NCBI GenBank assembly: GCA_013820875.1
Contig: JACDHS010000024.1
Location: forward strand, 1 to 45,855
Length of the DNA stretch: 45,855 nucleotides
Source of the DNA: Verrucomicrobiota bacterium
GTDB lineage: Bacteria; Verrucomicrobiota; Verrucomicrobiia; Limisphaerales; JACDHS01
Direction: 5' to 3'
Shown piece by piece: positions 18,648 through 27,906 of the stretch; position 1 is the first letter of the stretch; every line of letters starts with the position of its first letter. The position numbers and the translations under genes are program-made. The notes beneath the pieces are model-generated. The model did no database searches. It worked only from the letters and a program-made list of their open reading frames with translations, and was not told where the DNA came from.

Positions 18648-19256
18648 ATGAAGAAAATTTTTCTATTCCTGTCCGTTTTGCTTCTGCTGACATCTGCCGC
18701 CCAGGCGCAAAGCCGGGTTGCCGTCATCGATCTTCGCAAAGTGTTTGATAACTATTATAAAACACAGTTAGCCGACGCGAATCTGAAGGATGAGGCGGGC
18801 GATCTTGAGAATCAGCGCAAAGAAATGATGGAAGAAATGCGCAAAGGCGAAGATCAATGGAAGAAACTCCTCGATAATGCCAATGACCAGGCGATCTCCG
18901 CGACGGAACGCGACAAGAGCAAGCAATCTGCTGAAAAGAAATTGCTCGAACTCCGCCAGCAGGAGGAAACGTTGAAGCAATTCGAACGTAGCGCCCGCGC
19001 CAAGTTGGGTGAAAAACACCGCAGAAAACGCGACGTGATTCTCGAAGAAATCCGTACTCTCATTAATACCCGCGCCAAAGCCCAGGGCTTTTCGCTGGTG
19101 ATTGATACGGCATCCGAAAGCATCAACAGCACACCGATCGTTCTCTATACCAGCGGCGAAAATGACATAACCGATATGGTCCTGAAGGAACTGAATTCTT
19201 CTGCTTCCCCGAGCATTTTAAAATCTCTCGAAGAACGCAAAGACGACAGAAAATAG
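18648..19256 (+). CDS. OmpH/Skp-family periplasmic chaperone
   Basis: A protein of 202 residues with a clear signal peptide (KKIFLFLSVLLLLTSAAQAQ). The mature part starts with RVAVIDLRKVFDNYYK, then a long charged coiled coil (about 45-130) and a beta-rich end (FSLVIDTASESINSTPIVLY). This is the Skp/OmpH arrangement, a periplasmic holdase for unfolded outer membrane proteins. It directly follows bamA, as in many Gram-negative genomes, and the operon ends at a strong terminator 25 bp downstream. Confidence 0.9.
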   Translation: MKKIFLFLSVLLLLTSAAQAQSRVAVIDLRKVFDNYYKTQLADANLKDEAGDLENQRKEMMEEMRKGEDQWKKLLDNANDQAISATERDKSKQSAEKKLLELRQQEETLKQFERSARAKLGEKHRRKRDVILEEIRTLINTRAKAQGFSLVIDTASESINSTPIVLYTSGENDITDMVLKELNSSASPSILKSLEERKDDRK

Positions 19257-19280
19257 TCTGTTCCATCGAGCAATTCTGGA

Positions 19281-19313
19281 GCGCCGGTCTGAAAATCAGA
19301 CCGGCGCTTTTTT
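19281..19313 (+). terminator. Rho-independent terminator of bamA-ompH
   Basis: A perfect 12-bp stem: GCGCCGGTCTGA (19281-19292) pairs with TCAGACCGGCGC (19296-19307). The loop is AAA and six T follow. Confidence 0.95.
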
Positions 19314-19374
19314 GCAGTTAAGAGAACCTGCTGGTCCGCGCACGAGCCCGGGGCCGGCTTCTTTCGGTTTGCGT

Positions 19375-19406
19375 AATCCGCACCCGATTCCTAAAGTCCG
19401 CGGATT
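19375..19406 (+). promoter_or_regulatory. Small hairpin directly before the NhaC start
   Basis: AATCCGC (19375-19381) can pair with GCGGATT (19400-19406). The ATG begins only two bases later, and no Shine-Dalgarno is visible. It could control translation, but the pairing may be chance. Confidence 0.25.
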
Positions 19407-19408
19407 CT

Positions 19409-20902
19409 ATGAACGATCCCCTTTATGGGTGGCTATCAGTTGTGCCACCGATCCTCGCCATTACACTGGCGATTATCACACGACAAGTTGTTGTCTCGCT
19501 GCTGGCAGGTGTCTGGGTTGGCTGGCTCATTGTGGCGAGTGGAAATCCCTTGCAAGGAACAGTCGAGACGATCAATGCGCTGGTGGCCGTGTTCGCTGAA
19601 GGCTGGCAGACAAAGGTGATCATCTTCACAATGTTGATGGGTTCCCTGCTGATCCTGATGCAACGTAGCGGCGGCGTCGAAGGCTTCGTGAATTGGGTCG
19701 GTCGCTGGAAATGGGCGAATACACGGCGTGGCGCTCAAATGATGGCATGGGTGATCGGTTGCGGTGTTTTTATTGAATCCACTATCACCTGTCTCGTGGT
19801 CGGCACCGTTTCTCGTCCTCTGTTTGATAAGCTCAAGATCTCGCGCGAAAAACTCGCCTACATTTGTGACAGCACCTCGGCGCCAGTTTGCATGATGCTG
19901 CCGTTTAACGGATGGGGGGCGATGATCATTGGACTTCTAGCGGTTCAGGCCGCCGCAGGGAATCTGGGTGATAAGGGGCCCCTTGGAGTTTTTCTGCCGG
20001 CAATGGCACTCAATTTCTATGCGATCATCTCACTACTGCTGGTCCTGATCACCTGCTTGTTCGATTTCCATATAGGCCCAATGAAACGCGCGGAAAAACG
20101 CGCGCGCGAAGAAGGCAAGTTGTTGCGGGATGGTGCTGTTCCGGTGGTGGATGAATCGATCATTTCCATGCCGACCAAAACCAACGTCACACCACGGAAG
20201 CGCAACATGATCCTGCCGCTTGCGAGCATGGTGCTGATGGTGATGGCGGGAATTGCGATTACCGGGTTCAACGGGGTGAAGGCGGAAAACATCACGAATC
20301 CGACGTTTATGGATTATTTAAACCAGGCATCTGGTTCCACGGCAGTGTTGTGGGGAATCCTGTTTGCGGTGGTTGTCGCCATTGTGATGATGCTCTTGCA
20401 AAGAATATTCACGATGCATGAAACCATGGACCTTATTCTAAAGGGTGCGGGTGGACTGGTTCCCCTGGCGGCGATCATGGTTTTCGCATTCGCGATTGGT
20501 GCAACGTGCAATAAACTCGGCACTGGCCCCTGGGTAGCCTCCATCGCACAACCGTATCTAACACCCGTCCTGATTGCGCCCATCGTCTTCATCGTCGCTT
20601 CCTTGATTGCATTCTCTACTGGAACCAGTTGGGGGACGTTTGCGATCATGATGCCGTTGGCGATCCCGCTGGCGGCTTCTTATAATCTGGAAGGAACGGC
20701 AGTCTCAATTCCTCTCGTCGTCAGCGCGGTTCTCGGTGGCGGTGTGTTTGGTGATCATTGCTCCCCGATCAGCGATACGAGCATTGTTTCGTCAATGGCA
20801 TCATGCAGCGATCACATTGACCATGTGCGCACGCAAATGCCTTATGCCTTGCTCGCTGGCGGACTCACAATCGTTCTCTATCTGGTGATCGGGATGCTCT
20901 GA
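19409..20902 (+). CDS. NhaC-family Na+/H+ antiporter
   Basis: A polytopic membrane protein of 497 residues with about 11-12 hydrophobic segments. Family landmarks include SAPVCMMLPFNGWGAM, AFSTGTSWGTFAIMMPLAIPLA and GGGVFGDHCSPISDTSIVSSMAS. These match NhaC-type secondary transporters, which exchange Na+ (or, in relatives, malate/lactate) for protons across the inner membrane. The substrate is not certain from sequence. It stands alone after the bamA-ompH terminator and converges with the phosphohexomutase gene across a palindromic element. Confidence 0.88.
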   Translation: MNDPLYGWLSVVPPILAITLAIITRQVVVSLLAGVWVGWLIVASGNPLQGTVETINALVAVFAEGWQTKVIIFTMLMGSLLILMQRSGGVEGFVNWVGRWKWANTRRGAQMMAWVIGCGVFIESTITCLVVGTVSRPLFDKLKISREKLAYICDSTSAPVCMMLPFNGWGAMIIGLLAVQAAAGNLGDKGPLGVFLPAMALNFYAIISLLLVLITCLFDFHIGPMKRAEKRAREEGKLLRDGAVPVVDESIISMPTKTNVTPRKRNMILPLASMVLMVMAGIAITGFNGVKAENITNPTFMDYLNQASGSTAVLWGILFAVVVAIVMMLLQRIFTMHETMDLILKGAGGLVPLAAIMVFAFAIGATCNKLGTGPWVASIAQPYLTPVLIAPIVFIVASLIAFSTGTSWGTFAIMMPLAIPLAASYNLEGTAVSIPLVVSAVLGGGVFGDHCSPISDTSIVSSMASCSDHIDHVRTQMPYALLAGGLTIVLYLVIGML

Positions 20903-20946
20903 ACGGCAGACGCAGACCCCAACCAAGCTTAGAGCCTGTCTGAATT

Positions 20947-21121
20947 GGGTGGAACGGGCTACCAGCCCGTTGTCGGCGGCAACCTGCCGCCGACCGTTGA
21001 CGTGTTCTATAATCGGTGTGTTGCCCTCCCTGAACTCGGCGGGCTAGAAAAACAGAACTATAGAGTCGAGTTGCCGCTTTGCGGCAGGCCCGCCGCCACG
21101 GGCTGGTAGCCCGTTCCACCC
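20947..21121. repeat. 175-bp palindromic element with perfect 24-bp terminal inverted repeats
   Basis: The left arm (20947-20970, GGGTGGAACGGGCTACC...) is matched base for base by the inverted right arm (21098-21121). Smaller hairpins lie inside (GTCGGCGGCAACCTGCCGCCGAC; TTGCCGCTTTGCGGCA). It fills the gap between the convergent nhaC-type and phosphohexomutase genes and could end transcription from both sides. No transposase is encoded, so it resembles a MITE or large REP unit. Confidence 0.8.
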
Positions 21122-21139
21122 GTTTTCATAGAGGCTCTT

Positions 21140-22558
21140 CTACACTCGCCTGGTCAACTGCACGCCGGCCTGCAAAAGCTTCTGCGCTTCGGCATCCGAT
21201 TTACCTTCGGCGTAGATCCGCAAAATCGGTTCGGTGCCGGAACCGCGCAACATGAGCCATGATCCATCCCTGGAAACGAATTTCACACCATCGAAAGTTT
21301 TCACCTCAGCCAATGGTGACTTCAGCAATTTAGCCGGTGGATTTTTCGCGCAGTAATCCATCAGCGCAGCGCGTTTCTCCAGCGGGAAGAGGGTATCAAG
21401 GCGGGCGTAACGATGCGGACCAAATTGTCTTTCGAGCTTTGCAATGATCTTGTTGATCGAAGTCTTCTCGGTCGCGAGGAGTTCAAGCAGCATCATCCCG
21501 GCAGCAATTCCATCGCGCTCAGGAATGTGCCTCGGAAAACCAATACCGCCACTTTCCTCAAATCCCAGCAACACATCACCTTTCAACATTTCTGTGCAGA
21601 TATATTTAAATCCGACACCTGTCTCGATCAGCGGCAAGCCATAATACGCACACATTTTGTCCACCATGGAAGTGGTTGTGAGCGCCTTGATAACACGGCC
21701 TTTGGCTTTGCGATTCACAATGTAGTGATGCAACAACGCACAGATGATCTGGTGGGTCGTAAGAGGATTACCGCGTCCGTCCATCCCACCGACACGGTCT
21801 GCGTCGCCATCCGTGACGAGGCAAATATCGTGCGGATGCTTCTTCAAATACGGTGCGCTCTTCGTGTAATTCTTTGCAATCGGCTCGGGATTAATACCGC
21901 CGAAGTTCGGATCATGTTCGGCATTGATCGTTGTAACTTTGCAGGTGGTTCCGGCCAATAATTGATCGAAGCACCCTGCCCCGACGCCGAACAAAGCTTC
22001 ATGTGCAAATCGTAATTTTGATCCCGCAATGAGTTTGAAATCCACCAAACGATTAACCGCAGCATAATGCCCCGGACGCACGTCCTTGATGACGATCTGT
22101 TTTTTCTTAATGGCGTTTGCCGCTGCAATCGAGCGCACGGGAGTGTTGTCCAACAACTTCTCGACAGCCTTACAAGTTTCCGGATCAGCAGACCCACCGT
22201 AATGAGCTTTCAACTTGAAACCATTGAAGCTCGGCGGATTGTGACTCGCCGTGATCATTACACCGCCAACCGCCTTGTTGGCTTTGACGGCCCATGAAAC
22301 GGACGGTGTAGGCGTGGGTTCGGAAGTCAGGATGACCTGGAACCCGTTCCCCGCCAGAACCTCGGCAACGCGTTTTGCAAATTCATCTGAAAGAAAACGA
22401 CGATCATATCCAACCACCGCTTTCTTCGTCGTGCCTGCCACTGGGTTCTTGATCCAGTAATCCGCAGTCGCCTGCGCGACGCGATCCACGTTCTCGAAAG
22501 TGAAATCTTCGGCGATCACCGCCCGCCATCCGTCTGTTCCGAATTTTATTTGAGCCAT
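21140..22558 (-). CDS. Phosphoglucomutase/phosphomannomutase (alpha-D-phosphohexomutase)
   Basis: A protein of 472 residues with all four family motifs. ITASHNPP holds the phosphorylated catalytic serine (S105), DGDADR (250-255) binds Mg2+, GFEESGG recognises the sugar, and RGSGTEPILRIY binds the substrate phosphate near residue 440. It interconverts hexose 1- and 6-phosphates, feeding glycogen, cell-wall and nucleotide-sugar synthesis. Glucose versus mannose versus glucosamine specificity is not decidable here. It lies 10 bp downstream of rpe on the same strand. Confidence 0.92.
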   Translation of the reverse strand: MAQIKFGTDGWRAVIAEDFTFENVDRVAQATADYWIKNPVAGTTKKAVVGYDRRFLSDEFAKRVAEVLAGNGFQVILTSEPTPTPSVSWAVKANKAVGGVMITASHNPPSFNGFKLKAHYGGSADPETCKAVEKLLDNTPVRSIAAANAIKKKQIVIKDVRPGHYAAVNRLVDFKLIAGSKLRFAHEALFGVGAGCFDQLLAGTTCKVTTINAEHDPNFGGINPEPIAKNYTKSAPYLKKHPHDICLVTDGDADRVGGMDGRGNPLTTHQIICALLHHYIVNRKAKGRVIKALTTTSMVDKMCAYYGLPLIETGVGFKYICTEMLKGDVLLGFEESGGIGFPRHIPERDGIAAGMMLLELLATEKTSINKIIAKLERQFGPHRYARLDTLFPLEKRAALMDYCAKNPPAKLLKSPLAEVKTFDGVKFVSRDGSWLMLRGSGTEPILRIYAEGKSDAEAQKLLQAGVQLTRRV

Positions 22559-22568
22559 AGTAAAATGA

Positions 22569-23285
22569 TTATGAACCTGCCAACAGAAAACCGTTCTTCG
22601 GTTCGATTTTCAAATCGTCCGTGCGCGAATGTTGGTTCACCAGTTTCCGCATTTTGGAGATCGCGCGTTTCAAGCTCGGTTGACCGTAAAGGCCTGTGCC
22701 AGACACAAACGTATCCGCGCCGACTTTGGCGCAATCCGCCGCCGTTTCGAAAGTAATGCCGCCATCCACTTCGATCAGGAAATTCAAATTTCTCTCACGC
22801 CGCCAGTCGTAAGCTTGCTGAATCTTGGGTAGGGTCTCGGTGATAAACGGTTGGCCACCGAATCCGGGATTGACCGTCATCACGAGCAATTGATCAATCT
22901 TGGGCAGAAACCTTTCGACCTGCGACATCGCAGTTGGCGGATTGATTGCCAAGCCGACCTTTTTGCCGAGCGAACGAATTTTCCAGATCAATGGCTCCAC
23001 CCTGTCACCCAACTCTACATGGATGATAATGCGATCCGCTCCAGCCTGGGCAAAGGGTTCCAGCAATATCTCTGGCTTCCAACACATCAGGTGAACATCA
23101 AACACCAGTTTCTTGGCACAGGGACGCACCGCCTTCACCACTTGCGGACCGAAGGAGATGTTCGGCACGAAATGGCCGTCCATGATGTCCAGGTGAAGCC
23201 AATCAGCGCCCGCCGCCTGGGTGCGACGCGCCTCCCTGCCGAACTGGTCGAATTTGGAGGCAAGCAACGAGGGCGCAATAATCAT
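22569..23285 (-). CDS. rpe: Ribulose-phosphate 3-epimerase
   Basis: A protein of 238 residues. The TIM-barrel core carries IIAPSLLASKF, DWLHLDIMDGHFVPNISFG (metal-binding His and Asp), FDVHLM, VMTVNPGFGGQPF and IEVDGGI. It converts ribulose 5-phosphate to xylulose 5-phosphate in the pentose phosphate pathway. The last 20-odd residues extend beyond the usual end. The ATG at 23285 starts directly at the first barrel strand. It forms a pair with the phosphohexomutase gene; a terminator separates it from ftsH upstream. Confidence 0.95.
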   Translation of the reverse strand: MIIAPSLLASKFDQFGREARRTQAAGADWLHLDIMDGHFVPNISFGPQVVKAVRPCAKKLVFDVHLMCWKPEILLEPFAQAGADRIIIHVELGDRVEPLIWKIRSLGKKVGLAINPPTAMSQVERFLPKIDQLLVMTVNPGFGGQPFITETLPKIQQAYDWRRERNLNFLIEVDGGITFETAADCAKVGADTFVSGTGLYGQPSLKRAISKMRKLVNQHSRTDDLKIEPKNGFLLAGS

Positions 23286-23340
23286 CCCGAGAAACTAATA
23301 AACTGAACGGAAGTTGCAAGGAGTTGGTCGCTTGAATAAC

Positions 23341-23369
23341 AAAAAAGCGCGGATGAAATCATTCGCGCT
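23341..23369 (-). terminator. Terminator downstream of ftsH
   Basis: Read on the minus strand, AGCGCG pairs with CGCGCT and an inner ATGA with TCAT, followed by a run of T (A run at 23341-23345 on the plus strand). It lies about 105 nt after the ftsH stop. Confidence 0.8.
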
Positions 23370-23382
23370 CTTGATAAATATC

Positions 23383-23464
23383 GGGGTGAGGGATTGCCCA
23401 TTCCCCATTTTGCCTTCTCCCTCGCCCTTTCCGAAAGGGAGAGGGCTGGGGTGAGGGATTGCCC
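23383..23464. repeat. 17-bp direct repeats around a C/G-rich hairpin
   Basis: GGGGTGAGGGATTGCCC occurs at 23383-23399 and again at 23448-23464. Between them CCCTC and CCCTTT pair with AAAGGG and GAGGG (23419-23445). It lies between the ftsH stop and its terminator. Confidence 0.55.
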
Positions 23465-23475
23465 CCTTGGCTTCT

Positions 23476-25491
23476 CTAAGCCGCCGCAGGTGCTGGCGAG
23501 CCACCCAACCCGGGCAACTTCGGTGGCACCGGTTTGACCACTTCCGGCAGCGGCGTCGCCGCTTGCGCACCCGTTGGCGGATCCACTTTGGGCGCTGGCG
23601 GTGGTGGAGTGAAGGTTCCGAGACGGACAATCTCATCCACTTGCGTTCCATCAAGCGTTTCGTATTCGAGCAACGCGTTCGCAATTATCTCCAACTTATC
23701 GCGATGGGTATCAATCACGTCCTGCGCGACTTTAAAACCTTCCGTGACGATGCGGCGAATTTCCGAATCAATCTCCTGGGCAGTATGTTCGCTGTAGTTC
23801 TTGCGTTGCATCATGTCGCGCCCCATCAACATCTGATCGCTATCGTCGCCATACTGCACCATGCCGAGCATCTCGCTCATACCCCATTTGCAAACCATCG
23901 CACGAGCCATGTTGGTGGCCTGTTGAATATCACCAGAAGCACCGCTGGAAATGTCTCCTGAAACAATCTCTTCAGCGATACGACCCGCCATGATCACGGC
24001 CATTGTGTCAGTCATTTCCTTCCGACGATGATTCAATACATCGTCCTTCGGCAGCGACATGGTGGAACCGAGCGATTGTCCACGCGGAATGATCGTCACC
24101 TTGTGCAACGGATGGGTGTGCTTGAGAACCACATTGACCAAAGCATGGCCGGCTTCGTGCCAGGCGGTGTGCTTCTTATCTTCCTCAGTCATTGCCATGC
24201 TACGGCGTTCGCGGCCCCAACGCACTTTGATGCGGGCTTCTTCGAGTTCTGGCATCCCGACGGCTTTCATGTTCGTGCGAGCGGCCAGCAAGGCGGCTTC
24301 GTTCAACAAGTTAGCCAGATCGGCGCCGGAGAAACCGGGAGTGCCACGAGCAATAACAGAAAGGTCCACGGCGGGATCGAGTTTCACGTTCTTGGCGTGA
24401 ACCTTAAGAATCTCCTCACGACCGCGCACGTCAGGTAGACTGACAATGATCTGACGATCGAACCGGCCTGGACGCAACAACGCTGGATCCAGAACATCCG
24501 GACGATTCGTTGCCGCGATGATAATGATGCCTTCCTGCGTATCAAAGCCGTCCATTTCGACGAGCAACGCATTCAAGGTTTGCTCGCGTTCATCGTTGCC
24601 ACCGCCGAAGCCATGACCGCGACTGCGACCCACCGCATCGATTTCATCAATGAAAATCAAACAAGGAGTGCTCTTGCGGGCCTGTTCGAACATATCGCGG
24701 ACTCGGCTCGCGCCGACGCCGACAAACATTTCAACGAAATCCGAACCGCTGATGCTGAAGAACGCCGCGTCAGCCTCACCTGCAATCGCTTTGGCAAGCA
24801 AGGTTTTGCCAGTGCCGGGAGAACCCACCATCAAAATACCTTTCGGGATTTTGCCGCCAAGCTTTTGAAACTTCTTCGGATCCTTCAGGAAATCGACGAG
24901 TTCGGACACTTCGTCTTTCGCCTCTTCAACACCGGCAACATCTTTGAAAGTAATTTTGTTCTTATCCTTCGAAAGCATTTTCGCCTTGCTCTTGCCGAAG
25001 CTCATAGCGCCTTTGCCCGCCGAACGAATCTGGCGGATCAGGAAGAAATAGATAATGCCAACCAGCAACAGGATCGGCAGCAGACTCATAAGAATGCTGG
25101 CAAGATAAGGATTGGCCTCATCCGTTTCGAATTGACCGGAATTCAACAGGAGATCTCGCGTGCTTTCGGTCAGATGCGTATCCAAACGGAACGCCACCGG
25201 CGGCTGGTCCTTGCTTTCGGTCTTGTAGTACTTTCCTTTAACCGTCTGCAGCGCAGGCGACTGTTGGAATACAATCTTACCTTCCGTGATTAGACCTTTT
25301 TCCAGCTTTTCCATCAATTGGGGATGATTGAGCTTATCTGGTTTCGGCTCGGAAGATCCCCGCATAAACATCAGCGCTGGAATGATCGCCAAAATTGCGA
25401 TCCAAACCAACAAGGTGCGTGAATTAATGCGACGAAACTCGCCCCCGCGTTTCTCGTCTTTTTCGTTTTTGTTTCTATTCTCGTCAGACAT
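23476..25491 (-). CDS. ftsH: ATP-dependent zinc metalloprotease FtsH
   Basis: A protein of 671 residues from the ATG at 25491. Two membrane segments (about 28-43 and 131-152) bracket a periplasmic domain. The AAA+ domain has Walker A GSPGTGKT (about 223-230), Walker B FIDEID (280-285) and the pore motif MFVGVG. The protease domain has HEAGH (445-449) and the third zinc ligand Asp in SGDIQQA. The C-terminus is rich in Pro and Ala. It degrades membrane and short-lived regulatory proteins. An in-frame start at 25524 would add 11 residues and is less likely. It follows tilS by 55 bp, a common gene order. Confidence 0.96.
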   Translation of the reverse strand: MSDENRNKNEKDEKRGGEFRRINSRTLLVWIAILAIIPALMFMRGSSEPKPDKLNHPQLMEKLEKGLITEGKIVFQQSPALQTVKGKYYKTESKDQPPVAFRLDTHLTESTRDLLLNSGQFETDEANPYLASILMSLLPILLLVGIIYFFLIRQIRSAGKGAMSFGKSKAKMLSKDKNKITFKDVAGVEEAKDEVSELVDFLKDPKKFQKLGGKIPKGILMVGSPGTGKTLLAKAIAGEADAAFFSISGSDFVEMFVGVGASRVRDMFEQARKSTPCLIFIDEIDAVGRSRGHGFGGGNDEREQTLNALLVEMDGFDTQEGIIIIAATNRPDVLDPALLRPGRFDRQIIVSLPDVRGREEILKVHAKNVKLDPAVDLSVIARGTPGFSGADLANLLNEAALLAARTNMKAVGMPELEEARIKVRWGRERRSMAMTEEDKKHTAWHEAGHALVNVVLKHTHPLHKVTIIPRGQSLGSTMSLPKDDVLNHRRKEMTDTMAVIMAGRIAEEIVSGDISSGASGDIQQATNMARAMVCKWGMSEMLGMVQYGDDSDQMLMGRDMMQRKNYSEHTAQEIDSEIRRIVTEGFKVAQDVIDTHRDKLEIIANALLEYETLDGTQVDEIVRLGTFTPPPPAPKVDPPTGAQAATPLPEVVKPVPPKLPGLGGSPAPAAA

Positions 25492-25546
25492 GTGTAAAAA
25501 TGTGGGCACACAGTAGCATGGCATGCATAGGGCTGCAACCGCTGCT

Positions 25547-26902
25547 TCAGGCAGACTTCCAACTCCATTTCAGTTTACGCACTGTGCCCTGTTTCAGCTT
25601 AAACCGGTCGGAGATCCGCAGACCCTGCACCCAGAAGATTTCCTCATTTTCAGCAACCGCAACCACTTTCTGTCGCCTTTCCTCAACCGGAATTTTTAGA
25701 TTCACAAAGAAATCCTGCAGTTTCACCTCGTGTCCCAACCCTATCGGCTGGAATCGATCCCCCGGACGCCAGTGGCGCAGCTCAATGCTTGATCCAACCT
25801 TATCGGCATCAAAAAACTCGGTGCAAGACAGCCTGGGACCGACGCCAGCCACGTGACGCTGAATATCCCACTGGAAACGCAACGCGCCAAACTTACATTG
25901 CCCACTCTGACCAAGCTTAATAAGGCGTGATTCCTCCCGAAAATCGTGGTTCTTCACCTCGAGTCGATGAATCTGCCCATCGCTATCCCGGAAAACGCTG
26001 ACGTTACGCGCGATCGAAAACTGTTCACCGGAAGACCGACGCAAGCGTTCGATCAACTCGAAATCCACCGGAAGGTCCATCTCACGCAGTTCGTCATGCA
26101 GGATACGCCGTTGCAACGCGATGTGCAGGTCGGCAAATGCAACATCGCGGTCGCGACTCCAGTCCCGCGCTGCCCCTGCGACATATTCTGACTCGGCCCC
26201 AATTATTTCCATGGAACGCAACGCGGTCTCGAAAACAGGCGGGGTCTGGTTCTTAAGGACCGGAATCAATTCGCCACGAATGCGATTGCGCAAGAAATCG
26301 GAAGAGGCATTGCTGGCATCCTCGCGGAAAGCGACCTTATTTTCAGCGGCAAATCTTTCCAGCGCCTCTTTGCTTTCGCTCAGCAAAGGCCGAATCAACT
26401 GCACTTTTGCGCGGACGGGGGAAGGTGCGCTCCAGCGCATTCCACCCAAACCTTCGCCACCAGCCCCCCGCTGCAACCGGAGAAAGAAAAGCTCAACCTG
26501 ATCATCCGCATGATGCGCCAGCGCAATTTTTTTCACTTTCATCTCCTTCGCAGCCTGCGCGAGGAACTCGTGCCGCAACTGGCGAGCCGCCATTTCAATG
26601 GACAGTTTATTCGTTTGCGCAAATTGCCGGACATCCCCCTGCCCGACCAAAGCCGGAAGTTTCAACCTGTGAGCGACTTTGCGGACGAGCCGTTCGTCAG
26701 CATCGCTGCTGCGACCGCGCAACTGGTGATTGAAATGAGCCACGCCTAGTTTCCAATCGTGCCGGGGAGCCAACTGCGAAAGGGCCTGGAGCAAAACCAT
26801 GGAATCCACCCCACCGGAAACCGCTACGAGCAGCGCTTCCCGTTTACGAAGAAGTTTTCGCGAGAGAATGTTTACCTCGACCTGCTTAACCCAATCGTTC
26901 AC
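25547..26902 (-). CDS. tilS: tRNA(Ile)-lysidine synthase TilS
   Basis: A protein of about 451 residues from the GTG at 26902. The ATP-binding loop SGGVDSM is near residue 30, followed by HFNHQLRG and HHADDQVE, and R..E.I..L in the hinge. A C-terminal TilS domain shows [14 protein letters not shown] and VKLQDFF. It attaches lysine to C34 of the tRNA(Ile) that reads AUA, an essential reaction. The frame is open to 27049, but the extra 49 residues are Cys-rich and unlike the family. No Shine-Dalgarno fixes the start. It is first in the tilS-ftsH pair. Confidence 0.93.
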   Translation of the reverse strand: MNDWVKQVEVNILSRKLLRKREALLVAVSGGVDSMVLLQALSQLAPRHDWKLGVAHFNHQLRGRSSDADERLVRKVAHRLKLPALVGQGDVRQFAQTNKLSIEMAARQLRHEFLAQAAKEMKVKKIALAHHADDQVELFFLRLQRGAGGEGLGGMRWSAPSPVRAKVQLIRPLLSESKEALERFAAENKVAFREDASNASSDFLRNRIRGELIPVLKNQTPPVFETALRSMEIIGAESEYVAGAARDWSRDRDVAFADLHIALQRRILHDELREMDLPVDFELIERLRRSSGEQFSIARNVSVFRDSDGQIHRLEVKNHDFREESRLIKLGQSGQCKFGALRFQWDIQRHVAGVGPRLSCTEFFDADKVGSSIELRHWRPGDRFQPIGLGHEVKLQDFFVNLKIPVEERRQKVVAVAENEEIFWVQGLRISDRFKLKQGTVRKLKWSWKSA

Positions 26903-27169
26903 AAGCGAATTAAAGGCGAAATCAGCCCGGACGGAAGAGAAAACATCAAGGGAGTGGAAATCAACCACGGGAGTTGGATTTTTAACGCAAAGGCTTGGAG
27001 CGACGGAACGCAAACAACACAAAACTACTTCGAACCAGCAAAACCCCACCGAAAGTGTATTGTCTCACCTCATACGCTAAACACATACCGGCGCAGCGCG
27101 CCGCCCCTGCCACTTTTGACATTCCCCTACGGGCGTGGTTGATTGTTTTGTCGGTGAATGGAGGAGGAC

Positions 27170-27721
27170 ATGAAAAAATATTTCGCGACTATTCTTGTTG
27201 TTGAGGACGATAAGAATGACCAGTTGCTGATGGACATGGCATTCCGAGCTGTCGGCGTGAAAGGTCCGATTCACATCGTCAACGACGGATCAGAAGCGAT
27301 TGCCTACATGATGGGGGAGGGGAAATTTGCCGACCGCAAAACGTATGCATATCCCACGTTTATTATAACGGACTTGAAGATGCCCAAAATTGATGGTTTC
27401 GGGGTCTTGGAATTTCTTAAAGGTAATCCCGAATGGGCCATCATTCCAACGGTTGTTTTCTCGTCGTCTGCGGATCTGGATGACATCAAGAAATCCTACA
27501 TGTTGGGGGCCAGTTCGTATCATGTTAAGCCGGACAACTATGAAGGACTGTGCCAACAGTTAGAGGCGCTGCATACCTACTGGTTGACCTGTCAGGTTCC
27601 TGAAGTGGACAGCACAGGAAAACAGTTACCGACCCAGAGTAGAGGTAAATTGGGTGAAAGGTTTACTCAACCATGCCACGAACCGGAAGCTTCGACGGAA
27701 GAACATCCAACTCGCGTTTGA
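27170..27721 (+). CDS. Single-domain response regulator (Rcp1-like)
   Basis: A protein of 183 residues: a receiver domain (about 7-140) plus a polar tail without DNA-binding motifs. VVEDDKND forms the acidic pocket, D68 in ITDLKMPKIDG is the phosphate acceptor, FSSS carries the Ser/Thr, and K120 in HVKPDN is the conserved lysine. The layout resembles Rcp1, the partner of phytochrome kinases. ATG 27170 is chosen because GGAGG lies 5 nt upstream; ATG 27158 is also in frame. The PAS kinase 185 bp downstream is the probable partner. Confidence 0.9.
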   Translation: MKKYFATILVVEDDKNDQLLMDMAFRAVGVKGPIHIVNDGSEAIAYMMGEGKFADRKTYAYPTFIITDLKMPKIDGFGVLEFLKGNPEWAIIPTVVFSSSADLDDIKKSYMLGASSYHVKPDNYEGLCQQLEALHTYWLTCQVPEVDSTGKQLPTQSRGKLGERFTQPCHEPEASTEEHPTRV

Positions 27722-27906
27722 TGTTGTGGCGCTGACCTCCGCCAGATGCTGATGATCTTTTCCTCACATGTCCCCCTTGATGGGAAAGATTCATGCAATA
27801 GGTTTCTTCTGGGATTCCTGAGGAGACAGCACCTTATTCACTCTATAATGGAGGGATGACAACTGGCGTATGAACGGAACGCCGATGAAATTGTTTTGGA
27901 AGCATC

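Noticed and set aside
19321-19408. Guanidine-type riboswitch before the NhaC gene (CTGGTCCG is present)
   Set aside because: The rest of the conserved ykkC core is absent and the arrangement of stems does not fit.
27821-27849. Promoter with TATAAT at 27844 before the PAS kinase
   Set aside because: The -10 match is perfect but no -35 element lies at a suitable distance, and promoter sequences in this phylum are poorly known.
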